DNA of 64,000 bases from Gottschalkia acidurici 9a. GTDB taxonomy: Bacteria; Bacillota; Clostridia; Tissierellales; Gottschalkiaceae. Location: assembly GCF_000299355.1 (NCBI RefSeq), contig NC_018664.1, forward strand, positions 1,844,380 through 1,908,379, read 5' to 3'. The notes under the pieces were generated by a model. That model was given only the letters and a program-made list of their open reading frames with translations. It searched no databases and was not told the origin of the DNA. Position numbers and translations under genes: made by a program. Each line of letters begins with the position of its first letter. The first letter of the stretch is position 1. This document shows, in pieces, positions 18,130 through 26,397 of this stretch.

Positions 18130-18869
18130 TATTCATCCCTCCAGGTTATTACTTTTCTTTCTATTGTAGTTATGATAACTACTAATATAATAGCTACTAG
18201 TGATAGAATTACTACAGGTGCAAATACACCTGCTCCATCTAACTGAGTCATCATTCTTTTACTAAAATACCCTAATCCTTTTTGTGCACCCAACCACTCT
18301 CCTATTGCAGCACCTATAACACTAAGTGGTACTGATATCTTCAGAGCAGAAAAAAAGTATGGTAAAGACGATGGAATCTTTAACTTTAAAAATATATCTC
18401 TTTTATTTGCACCATAGGTTATCAAAAGCTCTTCCATTTCTCTTTTAGTAGATGAAAATCCATCAAATACATTTATGGTTATTGGAAAAAATGTTAGTAG
18501 TATAGTAACTACAACTTTACTCCATATTGTATATCCAAACCATAATACGAACAGTGGAGCTAATGCAGTTACTGGTATAGTCTGTGTAGCAACTATAATT
18601 GGATAAATAGCATTTTCTACTCTTTCACTACTACTCATTAATATAGCTAGTCCAACTCCCAGGATTATAGAAATTAAGAGTCCTATAAATGTTACTAACA
18701 TAGTAGCTGGCAAATGAACTGTAAATAAAACTACTCTTAACTCCCAGGCTTTTTCTACTATTTTTGTTGGTGATGGCAATATGAACATAGCATTTATAAC
18801 TCTAGCTACTACTTCCCATATAATCAAAAGCATAGTGGATAATATTATTGACGGAATATATTTTTTCAT
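18129..18869 (-). CDS. thiX: ABC transporter permease, thiamine precursor uptake
   Basis: A 246-residue inner-membrane permease of the BPD_transp_1 family with six predicted helices. The EAA loop that docks the ATPase is visible as EELLITYGANKRDIFLKLKIPSSLPYFFSALKIS (about residues 141-174), with the conserved Gly. It overlaps the ATPase gene by four bases and the lipoprotein gene by one base, so the three are translationally coupled. The role in thiamine-precursor import follows from the riboswitch and tenA in the same transcript. Confidence 0.9.
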   Translation of the reverse strand: MKKYIPSIILSTMLLIIWEVVARVINAMFILPSPTKIVEKAWELRVVLFTVHLPATMLVTFIGLLISIILGVGLAILMSSSERVENAIYPIIVATQTIPVTALAPLFVLWFGYTIWSKVVVTILLTFFPITINVFDGFSSTKREMEELLITYGANKRDIFLKLKIPSSLPYFFSALKISVPLSVIGAAIGEWLGAQKGLGYFSKRMMTQLDGAGVFAPVVILSLVAIILVVIITTIERKVITWRDE

Positions 18870-19669
18870 ATCTCCACCTTCTGCTTTAGCTCATCTATAA
18901 GTTGTTCTTTTATCTTTACTAAATCTTCTCTTCCTAACATACTCCTATTTCTAGGATATTCTAATGGAATTTCCACCTCTTTTAACTGTGTTATGGGCTT
19001 GTCCGTTACTATGAGTATTCTACTTGACAAAAATATAGCTTCTTCAACATCATGAGTTATAAATAATATAGTATTTTTAAGTTTTATCCACTGTTCTTGT
19101 AACCATTCTTGAAGAGATATTTTAGTAATTGCATCTAGCGCACTAAATGGCTCATCTAATAATAGTAGATCTGCACCAGTTAGAATAGTTCTTAAAAATG
19201 AAACTCTTTGTTTCATTCCACCCGACAATTCCTTTGGATACCTATCTTCATATCCATTTAATCCGAATATTTCTAAGTATTCTCTTCCCTTTAATATTGC
19301 TTCATTCTTAGGTATCCCCTTAATCTCCAAAGGTAAGCATGCATTTTGCAATATAGTCCTCCATGGAACTAACAAATCCTTTTGAGGCATATAACCTACA
19401 GTTCCGCTTTTGCTCATTATGTTCTCGCCACTAATATAAATAGTTCCACCTATATTTTTCTCCAATCCTGTAATGAGTCTAAATAATGTACTCTTTCCAC
19501 ATCCTGAAGGCCCTATTATACTTACGAATTCTCCTTCTCTTATATTGAAATTTAAGTTTTGTAGTAGATCGTTTTCTTCACACTTATAATTAAATGTAAC
19601 ATCAGAAAATGTTAAAATGTTTGGACATTCTTCACTTTCCTCAAACTTATGCTTATAAAGTTCTGTCAT
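18866..19669 (-). CDS. thiZ: ABC transporter ATP-binding protein, thiamine precursor uptake
   Basis: A 267-residue importer ATPase. Walker A is GPSGCGKSTLF, the Q-loop lies in YMPQKDLLVPWRT, the signature is LSGGMKQRVSFLR, Walker B is LLLLDEPFSALD, and the switch histidine is in FITHDVEEA. The family is that of nitrate/taurine/thiamine-precursor importers (SsuB/ThiZ type). It follows tenA by six bases and precedes the permease. It powers import of a pyrimidine thiamine precursor. Confidence 0.9.
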   Translation of the reverse strand: MTELYKHKFEESEECPNILTFSDVTFNYKCEENDLLQNLNFNIREGEFVSIIGPSGCGKSTLFRLITGLEKNIGGTIYISGENIMSKSGTVGYMPQKDLLVPWRTILQNACLPLEIKGIPKNEAILKGREYLEIFGLNGYEDRYPKELSGGMKQRVSFLRTILTGADLLLLDEPFSALDAITKISLQEWLQEQWIKLKNTILFITHDVEEAIFLSSRILIVTDKPITQLKEVEIPLEYPRNRSMLGREDLVKIKEQLIDELKQKVEI

Positions 19670-19675
19670 ACTTAA

Positions 19676-20335
19676 CTACATCTCCTTGTTATATGCCATA
19701 TCCCAGAACATATATTCAAATTTACACGTATTTATAAATATTTCTTCTAACTTATTTAACTCTTCTTCTGATTTACTTTGTGCTAATTTATTTACTAAAT
19801 CTATATTCCATATAGCAGAATTTCCAAATTCTTCAGAACTATATCCTCTAACCCACTCACCATAAAATTCGTGCTCTGTTGAATTAGGTATTTGAGCTAA
19901 TTTCTTTCCAATCTCCCAGTAAGTCCATGCACAAGATAAAACAGCTATTGCTACCTCAGCTAAAGATCCATTATGGGATTCTGTTAACATATAGTGCGTA
20001 TATGACAGATTAGTTAAAGATCTTTTAGAGTTTTTCACTTCATCATCTGTTATACCTAGTCTTTTCATATAAGACTTATGTATTTTCATCTCCCCATCTA
20101 ATATTCCTTCTGCTGCTTTAGCAAATCCTCTCATTACCTCTTCATCGTCTGACTTTATTATTCCTAGTGCAAATATTTTTGCGTAGTCTAATAAATATAA
20201 ATAGTCCTGAACCATATAAAACTTAAATTTATCTACATCTAATGTCCCTTCACCTATTCCTTTTACGAATGGATGTTCATAATATGAGTTAAAGATTCCT
20301 TCTGCACTTTTGAACAGTCTTTCACTAAATTTCAT
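19676..20335 (-). CDS. tenA: Aminopyrimidine aminohydrolase / thiaminase II TenA
   Basis: A 219-residue TenA protein that hydrolyses aminopyrimidine breakdown products of thiamine to HMP, so that ThiD can reuse them. The catalytic cysteine lies in AVLSCAWTYWEIG (about residue 135), and the N-terminal substrate residues in FVKGIGEGTLDVDKFKFYMVQDYLYL. It is the first gene after the TPP riboswitch and is followed by the transporter genes. Together they import and process degraded thiamine. The ATG at 20335 has GAAGGAGGAAATTAGA upstream as ribosome-binding site. Confidence 0.96.
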   Translation of the reverse strand: MKFSERLFKSAEGIFNSYYEHPFVKGIGEGTLDVDKFKFYMVQDYLYLLDYAKIFALGIIKSDDEEVMRGFAKAAEGILDGEMKIHKSYMKRLGITDDEVKNSKRSLTNLSYTHYMLTESHNGSLAEVAIAVLSCAWTYWEIGKKLAQIPNSTEHEFYGEWVRGYSSEEFGNSAIWNIDLVNKLAQSKSEEELNKLEEIFINTCKFEYMFWDMAYNKEM

Positions 20336-20370
20336 TCTAATTTCCTCCTTCTTTTTTGTAGTATTAATTA

Positions 20371-20404
20371 AAATAAAAAACCACCTTCTTGTTAGAAAGT
20401 GGTT
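20371..20404 (-). terminator. Riboswitch expression-platform terminator
   Basis: The stem 20394-20404 (AGAAAGTGGTT) pairs with 20379-20389 (AACCACCTTCT) with one mismatch, and TTTTTTATTT follows on the minus strand. It lies between the TPP aptamer and tenA. TPP binding would favour this hairpin and stop transcription of tenA-thiZXY. Confidence 0.8.
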
Positions 20405-20473
20405 AAATAGACTTATAAATATATTTAATTAAATGCATAACTAAAACATATGCAAATTTATATAAGCTATATC

Positions 20474-20549
20474 GCCACTTCCCTTCGCTAGTATTATCTA
20501 GATCAGGTTCTAAGAGTAAGTCTCAGCTTTTTTAAGCACCCCTAGTAGC
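20474..20549 (-). ncRNA. TPP riboswitch (THI element)
   Basis: The minus strand shows the conserved THI-box blocks in order: GGGGTGC, GCTGAGA, the ACCTGATCTAGATAATAC pyrimidine-sensing arm, and GCGAAGGGAAGTGG. The P1 helix closes as GCTACT (20544-20549) with AGTGGC (20474-20479). It is followed by an intrinsic terminator ahead of tenA. This gives thiamine-diphosphate repression of the tenA and transporter operon. Confidence 0.96.
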
Positions 20550-20585
20550 ATTTATTTGTTATTTAATTTTTTATATCTTGTATTC

Positions 20586-20613
20586 AATATACCATATTTA
20601 TTTTTTATTGCAA
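20586..20613 (-). promoter_or_regulatory. Promoter of the tenA operon
   Basis: On the minus strand TTGCAA (20608-20613) and TATATT (20586-20591) are separated by 16 bases. The implied start lies about 30 bases before the TPP aptamer. Confidence 0.6.
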
Positions 20614-20752
20614 GTTTTTTATGAAAGCCATTATAATATTTATATAGACAAATAGTTAGATGTATTATGATATTACTTGCACAATAATTTGTATTACAGA
20701 ACAAAAAGGAATAAAATGTTATTATATATTAACTGAAGGAAGGTACTTACAA

Positions 20753-21535
20753 ATGAAAATAGAAAAAATAGTTTCTATTTATTTTTCTCCTAATGGTGGA
20801 ACAAAAAAAGTAGTTAATGAAATAGCAAAAAATATAAAAGATTTACCCATAGAAGAAATTGATTTAACTATAGAGAAAAATAGAAACATAGAGAGAGAAT
20901 TTTCTAAAAATGAGCTCGTCGTATTTGGAATGCCTGTTTATGCTGATAGACTTCCTAATATTTCAAAAGAAATTTTTAAGAAGATTAAGGGAAATGGTAA
21001 TTTAGCAGTATGTGTAGTGACATATGGGAATAGAGATTATGGCGATGCTCTTCTTGAGCTTAAGAATGAGCTTAATTTAATAAATATGAGTGTAATAGCT
21101 GCTGTAGCTGCAATAAGCCAGCACTGTCTTAACAAAAATGTTGCTACAAATAGACCTGATGAAAATGATTTCTCTAAGTTAATAAACTTCTCAAATTTAA
21201 TAAATGAAAAAATTGAAGATTTAAATAATATAAGCAATTTAAAAGATCTTTCTATTAAAGGAAATTTTCCATATAAGCCACTAAAAGAACATCATGTTCC
21301 TATAGGTGATTCTAGCTGTATAAAGTGTGGAGTCTGCGAAAAGAATTGTCCTGTAAATGCAATTGATAAAATTGATTTTAAAAGTACTAATAAAGATATA
21401 TGTATTTTCTGTGGAAAGTGTATTAATATTTGCCCAGTAAATTCAAGAGCTATTCAAAGTGAAGAATTTAAAGCCTTTATGAAAAAGTTAGAGTTAATAG
21501 CTAAAGATCGAAAAGAGATGTCTATTTTTATATAA
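20753..21535 (+). CDS. Flavodoxin-fold / 2[4Fe-4S] ferredoxin protein (EFR1-like)
   Basis: A 260-residue cytosolic electron-transfer protein. The N-terminal half is flavodoxin-like (VSIYFSPNGGTKKVV phosphate loop, then LVVFGMPVYADRLPN and VVTYGNRDYGDALLEL). The C-terminus has two [4Fe-4S] motifs, CIKCGVCEKNCPVNAI and CIFCGKCINICPVN. The fusion is common in anaerobes, but the partner enzymes are mostly unknown. The frame is open from 20660, but I choose the ATG at 20753, ten bases after GAAGGAAGG, because the residues before it do not resemble the family. It is the only plus-strand gene of this stretch and has its own terminator. Confidence 0.88.
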   Translation: MKIEKIVSIYFSPNGGTKKVVNEIAKNIKDLPIEEIDLTIEKNRNIEREFSKNELVVFGMPVYADRLPNISKEIFKKIKGNGNLAVCVVTYGNRDYGDALLELKNELNLINMSVIAAVAAISQHCLNKNVATNRPDENDFSKLINFSNLINEKIEDLNNISNLKDLSIKGNFPYKPLKEHHVPIGDSSCIKCGVCEKNCPVNAIDKIDFKSTNKDICIFCGKCINICPVNSRAIQSEEFKAFMKKLELIAKDRKEMSIFI

Positions 21536-21540
21536 TGCAT

Positions 21541-21597
21541 AAAATCTATAATTGATACTTATTCAAAAGTTCTAGATAAGTATCAATTATAGATTTT
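21541..21597 (+). terminator. Terminator of the flavodoxin/ferredoxin gene
   Basis: A 21-bp perfect stem (21541-21561 with 21577-21597) is followed by a T-rich tail. It begins 5 bases after the stop. Confidence 0.9.
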
Positions 21598-21656
21598 TTA
21601 ATTTTTTATATTCTCTTTTAATCAATAATATAGATCTAGTTATTAATTAAGAATTA

Positions 21657-23000
21657 TTATATTAGTTCTCTATTCCATTTCCCTGATTTTATATATATTA
21701 TTGATGCTACCATAGATACTATTGATGCTATTGGAGCTGCAGCTCCTAAACCAAATATACTTTTTGAAATATAAAGTCCTAATATATATGCTAGCGGTAC
21801 TCTAACTAAAATAGATGATATTATTCCATTTAACATTGTAAAAGTTGTACGTCCACATCCATTTAAAAATCCATTAAGATTAAATTTAAATGCTACTAGT
21901 ATGAAGTCAAAACTAAATGATCTAAGATATTCAATTCCTGCAATTACTACTAATTTATCTGCTTTAAATATATTCATTATTGATTCAGGAAAAACTTGTG
22001 CCCACGCAAAGAAAAACAGTGAACATATTACTGAAAATAATATACTTATATTCAGTGATTTTTTTGCACGCTCTGGCTGTTTTGCTCCTATATTTTGTGC
22101 TGTTAAGACCGCAGTAGCATATGAAAGTGCCATAGGAGGTAGCATAGTAAAAGTCTCTACCTTAGCTATAATTCCTACTGCTGCTGATTCTGATACTCCA
22201 ATACTATTTGCAATAGCAATTATAAATAAAAATGATCCCCAAAGTAATACTTCCTGTAGTGATAAAGGAAGTCCCACTATAAATAGCTTCTTTATTTTTT
22301 CTTTACTTATAGAGAAACTCTTAAGTTTAAACTCAATTATACTTTTCACTTTGGTAATGTATATCATTGCTAAAATCATACTTATTGCTTGTGATATAAT
22401 AGTCGCAAGTGCTGCACCAGAAGCTCTCATATCTAAAGTTCCTACAAATATTATATCTAAGATTATATTACACACACATGCTACTGCAATAAAATATACT
22501 GGTGTTTTAGAGTCTCCAAGACCCCTCAGTATGGCACTAATAGCATTATAGCCAAATATGAATACTATACCACTCGAAGCAATAAGCACATAGTTTCTCG
22601 CGTCGGTAAAAGCTTCTCTAGGTGTTTGTAATATGTTAAGTAATGGATCTGCAATTAGAAACATAAGTAGAGTTATTACTATTGATACAATCATGCCAAA
22701 TGTAAGTAGAGTTCCTATAACTTCTTTAGTATCTTTTTCTCTCTTAGCTCCATAGTATTGTCCTATTAATATAGTTCCTCCCATAGTTAATCCCGTTATC
22801 AGTCCCATCACAATTTGCATAACTTGTGTTCCTATAGAAACTGATGATAATCCAAAACTATCTGTAAAATATCCTATCATTATTAAATCTACTGCCCCAT
22901 AAAGTGCCTGAATAAAGTTAGCTATTATAAACGGTATAGAAAATTTAATAAGCGAAGTATATATATTACCTTGTGTTAAATCTTGATTGTTTTCTGGCAA
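21657..23000 (-). CDS. MATE family multidrug/Na+ antiporter
   Basis: A 447-residue exporter with about twelve membrane helices in two homologous halves. The NorM-like N-terminus reads YTSLIKFSIPFIIANFIQALYGAVDLIMIGYF, and the second half starts near FIVGLPLSLQEVLLWGS. MATE proteins export cationic drugs or metabolites driven by Na+ or H+. The substrate is unknown. An 8-base inverted repeat, TTAAGGAA at 23024 and TTCCTTAA at 23059, lies upstream and might be an operator. No regulator gene is adjacent. Confidence 0.93.
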   Translation of the reverse strand: MPENNQDLTQGNIYTSLIKFSIPFIIANFIQALYGAVDLIMIGYFTDSFGLSSVSIGTQVMQIVMGLITGLTMGGTILIGQYYGAKREKDTKEVIGTLLTFGMIVSIVITLLMFLIADPLLNILQTPREAFTDARNYVLIASSGIVFIFGYNAISAILRGLGDSKTPVYFIAVACVCNIILDIIFVGTLDMRASGAALATIISQAISMILAMIYITKVKSIIEFKLKSFSISKEKIKKLFIVGLPLSLQEVLLWGSFLFIIAIANSIGVSESAAVGIIAKVETFTMLPPMALSYATAVLTAQNIGAKQPERAKKSLNISILFSVICSLFFFAWAQVFPESIMNIFKADKLVVIAGIEYLRSFSFDFILVAFKFNLNGFLNGCGRTTFTMLNGIISSILVRVPLAYILGLYISKSIFGLGAAAPIASIVSMVASIIYIKSGKWNRELI

Positions 23001-23100
23001 TTCTTTTTCCTCCTTTTACTCGATTAAGGAATTATATATTATTTTTCATCTTTAAAATTTCCTTAATTACTTCAGTTTTATATATTATAAACTATTCATA

Positions 23101-23331
23101 CTAGTCTTCAATTTCCTTAAATCTACTAACGATTTCTCCATTTACCTCTACTTGTTCTGTAAACATCGATAAAGGTCTTACCCATATTCCTTTTTCCCCA
23201 TAAAGAGCTTGATATACAACAAGATCTTCTTCTGTCTCAGAATGTTTTGCTAAATGTAGAACTAGATATTCATTTCCCTTGAAATGTTTATATTTTTTAT
23301 TTATATTGATTTTATGTTTGTCCTTAGTCAT
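23101..23331 (-). CDS. DUF1653 domain protein
   Basis: A 76-residue protein that is almost entirely one DUF1653 domain: KYKHFKGNEYLVLHLAKHSETEEDLVVYQALYG, then IWVRPLSMF, then RFKEI. The function of the family is unknown. The domain is a small beta-rich module found in many bacteria, alone or fused. It lies 43 bases downstream of the YcxB-like gene and may be co-transcribed with it. There is no signal peptide or membrane segment. Confidence 0.85.
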   Translation of the reverse strand: MTKDKHKININKKYKHFKGNEYLVLHLAKHSETEEDLVVYQALYGEKGIWVRPLSMFTEQVEVNGEIVSRFKEIED

Positions 23332-23374
23332 AGTATGAATCTCCTTATTATTTATTTTATGTAAGTAAATCTAT

Positions 23375-23911
23375 TTATTTATCTTTATCTATTCTTATCA
23401 TTCTATTATTTACGTATTCATTTAGTAATTTAAGAACTTCTTCTTTTTCTTCTGCTAGTTCCCTAATAGGAAGTATATATGCTGATACTGGTGAATTGTA
23501 TATAAGTATATAATTTTTATCAACCAGTACTTTTTCTATTCCATTCCACCTTGTTATACTCTCATCATTTGTATTTATTGTCTTTACTCCAGTTTCATCT
23601 ATGATAATTTTACGCTCTCCTAATATAGATCCTTTTTTGTCCTCTGAAATCATTTTTCTAGCTAATTTTCTTATAGATCTTTCTTCACTTTTAGGATAAT
23701 AGAATACATAAAATATAGATGCAATAATAAACCATATATAACGATACCAAAGAGGAATATGATTTGAAAGAAATAATGGCAATATCATAAAGAAAATTAT
23801 TGGAAGGAATCTCATTAATCTTGACCTTTTTATTAATTCTTTAGAGTTTCTATAGTTAATTATATTAAAGTTTACATAATCATCTTCAGTTATATTTATA
23901 TTTAACTCCAT
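23375..23911 (-). CDS. YcxB-like membrane protein
   Basis: A 178-residue protein. Two adjacent hydrophobic segments lie at residues about 34-70 (FLPIIFFMILPLFL, then YIWFIIASIFYVFYY). A cytoplasmic C-terminal domain has the YcxB-like pattern GERKIIIDETGVKTINTNDES, TRWNGIEKVLVDKNYILIY and AYILPIREL. The function of the family is not known. The start ATG at 23911 follows AAGGAGAAGATGA. It is the last chromosomal gene before the element-bearing region on its right. Confidence 0.8.
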   Translation of the reverse strand: MELNINITEDDYVNFNIINYRNSKELIKRSRLMRFLPIIFFMILPLFLSNHIPLWYRYIWFIIASIFYVFYYPKSEERSIRKLARKMISEDKKGSILGERKIIIDETGVKTINTNDESITRWNGIEKVLVDKNYILIYNSPVSAYILPIRELAEEKEEVLKLLNEYVNNRMIRIDKDK

Positions 23912-24103
23912 TCATCTTCTCCTTTCTACCATTTATTAAATTCATTATATATTTCCTATAGTTCGTAGTCAACACAGCCCAATATAAGATAACGCTAGCT
24001 TATACCTTAATTTCTATAGTAAACGAGTGGATGGTATAAATGCTTTTATTCAAAATGAAAAATTTAGACCTAAAAACCTAGAAGAATATTAAAGAAATAT
24101 AAA

Positions 24104-24128
24104 AAACATCACATTAATTGTGATGTTT
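24104..24128 (-). terminator. Stranded terminator, probably the original rnpB terminator
   Basis: A 10-bp stem AAACATCACA/TGTGATGTTT with a 5-base loop is followed on the minus strand by a T-run. It lies 8 bases beyond the distal copy of the rnpB 3' end (24136-24168). No complete minus-strand gene ends here. The functional rnpB copy at 26903 has no comparable hairpin behind it. The simplest reading is that this terminated rnpB before an element split the two. Confidence 0.7.
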
Positions 24129-24135
24129 GAAAATT

Positions 24136-24168
24136 TAAGTGAGCAAATCTATAAGCCGAGTTTTGTAT
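24136..24168. repeat. Distal att copy: duplicate of the rnpB 3' end
   Basis: A 33-base direct repeat matching 26903-26935 (the last bases of rnpB) at 31 of 33 positions; the differences are C/T at position 9 and A/G at position 23. It marks the far end of the integrated element. Confidence 0.85.
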
Positions 24169-24296
24169 TCCTATCAGATTGTTTTTAGGATTAAACATTT
24201 TATTTTAGAATAACATTTAATGTTGATACTCTAACGTTTGACGTATATATAGTTAAATATAGACTTTCTATAAATTTTATTATAAGTAGATCTATT

Positions 24297-24314
24297 GGTG
24301 GCAAAACGGTGACA
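24297..24314. repeat. GGTGGCA-type repeat, left end of the element
   Basis: GGTGGCAAAACGGTGACA, 16 of 18 identical to 26847-26864. Each copy holds a tandem GGTGRCA unit at 11-base spacing, about one helical turn, as in arm-type binding sites of tyrosine recombinases. The rest of 24169-24405 is A/T-rich with no frame I can support. Confidence 0.55.
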
Positions 24315-24405
24315 TATTTATTTCGCGACCATTTACTTAAAAATTATTAAATGTTTTCATTTCTTTATCTTCCACATACTATAATTTTTATATTAGATAA
24401 ATTAC

Positions 24406-24546
24406 TTATTTAATTATTCCTTTCTTCTTTATATCATTATAGAAGATTTCTACTAAAGGTTTATAATACTCCTCTTCACCTACTTCTTTACTTATTACTT
24501 CTCCTGTTTTTCTATCTATAGTAGTTTTTACTACTGCTACCTTTAT
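24406..24546 (-). CDS. Small 46-codon frame with ATA at the start position
   Basis: The minus strand encodes KVAVVKTTIDRKTGEVISK, then a glutamate-rich EEEYYKPL, then VEIFYNDIKKKGIIK. That is an ordinary coding composition with a plausible beta-then-helix layout, and it ends in TAA at 24406. A good AAGGAG ribosome-binding site is placed eight bases before an ATA codon (24544-24546). The in-frame stretch up to the preceding TAA has no ATG, GTG or TTG. Either ATA is used, or an ATG has mutated and the gene is dead. I recognise no family. It lies inside the decayed element. Confidence 0.4.
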   Translation of the reverse strand: MKVAVVKTTIDRKTGEVISKEVGEEEYYKPLVEIFYNDIKKKGIIK

Positions 24547-25039
24547 GTTTTCACTCCTTATTTCTGAATTTTATTACCTACATATCTATTTTACGTTTCT
24601 ATATAATCAATTAAACATACTAAGACAGGATATATTATAGAATTAATTATATTCTATCCTACTACATAAAAAATCTTATATAAAATGAAAACCCTAGAAG
24701 ATCATCTAGACTTATGTATCTAAAGTACTTGTATTTGATGACACAATAGATATATCGGATTATAGAAATGCTACATAGATGTACTTTCAATAGGGTATGA
24801 AAAAATCAGCAAACTTTTACTATTCTGCCGCCTTTCATTATTTGTATTATCTATATTTAATAGCATCTTTGTTTGCTAGTTTAATAGTCCAAAGATTAAA
24901 CTTAAAATCCAAATGACCTAACCTATAAGTGAGATATAGTAACTCATATTTTCATAACTTTGGGTGAATTTAATTCCTTTATTTTAAAAGATTATCGTGT
25001 AAGATTCCAAAGATACACATTCTTATAACTTTTTTAATT
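24547..25039. other. Gene-free stretch with a decayed coding fragment
   Basis: No intact gene. On the plus strand, 24685-24790 contains ATG-initiated MKTLEDHLDLCI, then in the next frame KVLVFDDTIDISDYRNAT followed by TAG and MYFQ. This reads like a gene with a frameshift and a nonsense change. The middle part faintly recalls the DxDIDxSD stretch of UbiD-type decarboxylases, but this is too short to assign. The remainder is A/T-rich sequence leading to the SDR gene. Confidence 0.3.
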
Positions 25040-25978
25040 TTAAGTAGACATTACTTGCCCACCATTTACGTGGAGTGTTTGCCCTGTTACAAATCGTGAA
25101 TCATTAGATGCAAGATAGACGTAGGTAGGGGCTAATTCAAATGGCTGACCTTGACGATTCATTGGGTTACCAGCCTGTGTAACTACATCGGCGGAGAAAC
25201 TTGACGGAATTAATGGGGTCCATATACGACCAGGTGCAACAGCATTTACCCTAATACCTTTGCTTACTAAATTTTTTGCTAATGCACGTGTAAAACCAAC
25301 TATGGCAGCTTTAGTAGCTGTATAATCTATTAGTTGTTCATTTCCATCATATGCTACCACAGAAGCTGTATTAATTATGGAGCTTCCTGCTTTTAAACAA
25401 GGTAATGCCGCCCTTGTTGTGTAAAAGTGAGAATAGATATTAACCTTAAAAGTATCATCAAACTGTTCATCTGTTATATCAAGTAAGCTTAATTGCTGAA
25501 ATTGTATGCCAACATTATTACAAAGAATATCCAACCGTCCAAATTCTTCTATAGTTTTCTCTACAATATATATACATTGTTGTTTGATTCTTAAATCACC
25601 AGGTAATAATAAACAACGTTGTCCTAGTTCTTCAATTCTTATCTTAGTACGATTAGCATCCTCATGCTCGTCTAAGTAAGAAATAGCTATATTTGCCCCT
25701 TCCTTGGCAAAGGCAATTGCTACTGCTGCACCTATTCCACTGTCTCCACCTGTAATTAGTGCAACTCTTCCCTCTAGTTTTCCACTTCCTATATAATTAG
25801 GATTTTCAATAATTGGTCTTGGAATCATCAATCTCTCTACTCCAGGTTGGCGATATTGACGTTGTTCTGGTACTGTAATAGGAACATCTTGGTATTGGGT
25901 TATCTTCCCGTAATTAGGATGAATCGGGTAATCTTGATTAATTAGTTTATTTTTATTGATTCGACTATACTTAGACAT
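25040..25978 (-). CDS. SDR family oxidoreductase (general-stress dehydrogenase type, YdaD/YhxC-like)
   Basis: A 312-residue short-chain dehydrogenase. An N-terminal extension of about 65 residues ([32 protein letters not shown]) is typical of the Bacillus general-stress group. The NAD(P)-binding motif is TGGDSGIG (about residue 77). The catalytic triad is Ser in [11 protein letters not shown] and Tyr/Lys in YTATK, followed by [13 protein letters not shown]. The natural substrate is unknown. The gene lies within the decayed element, with no partner on its strand. Its wording and codon choice look less A/T-biased than the neighbours, which suggests it was acquired. Confidence 0.92.
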   Translation of the reverse strand: MSKYSRINKNKLINQDYPIHPNYGKITQYQDVPITVPEQRQYRQPGVERLMIPRPIIENPNYIGSGKLEGRVALITGGDSGIGAAVAIAFAKEGANIAISYLDEHEDANRTKIRIEELGQRCLLLPGDLRIKQQCIYIVEKTIEEFGRLDILCNNVGIQFQQLSLLDITDEQFDDTFKVNIYSHFYTTRAALPCLKAGSSIINTASVVAYDGNEQLIDYTATKAAIVGFTRALAKNLVSKGIRVNAVAPGRIWTPLIPSSFSADVVTQAGNPMNRQGQPFELAPTYVYLASNDSRFVTGQTLHVNGGQVMST

Positions 25979-26129
25979 AATTTCCCCTCCTATAATAATT
26001 ACTTCAAAGATACTTTATGTTATATAGACATATAAAGTGCACGTACAAAAGGAAGCTTTCTCTAGTACATGCACTTTATTTATAGAATCGAATAAAATAT
26101 TAACCAATAACTTAAAGGAGGGTATCATT

Positions 26130-26303
26130 ATGCAAAATCATGAATCTTATTATTGTGCAGAGTTACTACTAGTGAGCTTTTCTGATGAAAAAGTACCAGT
26201 ACTATATGACTCAAATCCTCAACCATTTTTACTACCGAAAATAGGACCAAGACCACCCTATTATTGCAATCCCCATTGTGAGCCATATTACCCTATTATC
26301 TAA
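26130..26303 (+). CDS. Small Tyr/Pro/Cys-rich protein, 57 aa
   Basis: The start is the ATG at 26130, seven bases after the strong ribosome-binding site AAAGGAGGG; an earlier in-frame ATG at 26037 lacks one. The protein begins MQNHESYYCAELLLVSFSD and ends GPRPPYYCNPHCEPYYPII. Such Tyr/Pro/Cys-rich tails are seen in small spore-coat and surface peptides, but no family can be named. It is divergent from the SDR gene (gap about 150 bases) and has its own terminator. Both may be cargo of the element. Confidence 0.65.
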   Translation: MQNHESYYCAELLLVSFSDEKVPVLYDSNPQPFLLPKIGPRPPYYCNPHCEPYYPII

Positions 26304-26366
26304 TTATATCTAATATATAAAGTGAATCTTATCTACACTATTTATGCTGATAGTACCAGTAGCTAG

Positions 26367-26394
26367 AAAATAGGACAATTAGTCCTATTTTTTT
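26367..26394 (+). terminator. Terminator of the 57-aa gene
   Basis: A 10-bp stem AAAATAGGAC/GTCCTATTTT with loop AATTA, followed by a T-run. Confidence 0.85.
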
Positions 26395-26397
26395 GCA

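Noticed and set aside
23024-23066. Inverted repeat TTAAGGAA ... TTCCTTAA upstream of the MATE gene
   Set aside because: Short arms with a 27-base spacer in A/T-rich DNA; could occur by chance, so kept only as a remark on the gene.
23988-24092. 34-codon plus-strand open stretch ending LEEY before the stranded terminator
   Set aside because: Reads vaguely like a protein C-terminus, but too short and without a start or any recognisable motif.
26037-26129. N-terminal extension of the 57-aa protein from an earlier ATG
   Set aside because: No ribosome-binding site before it, while a near-perfect one precedes the ATG at 26130.
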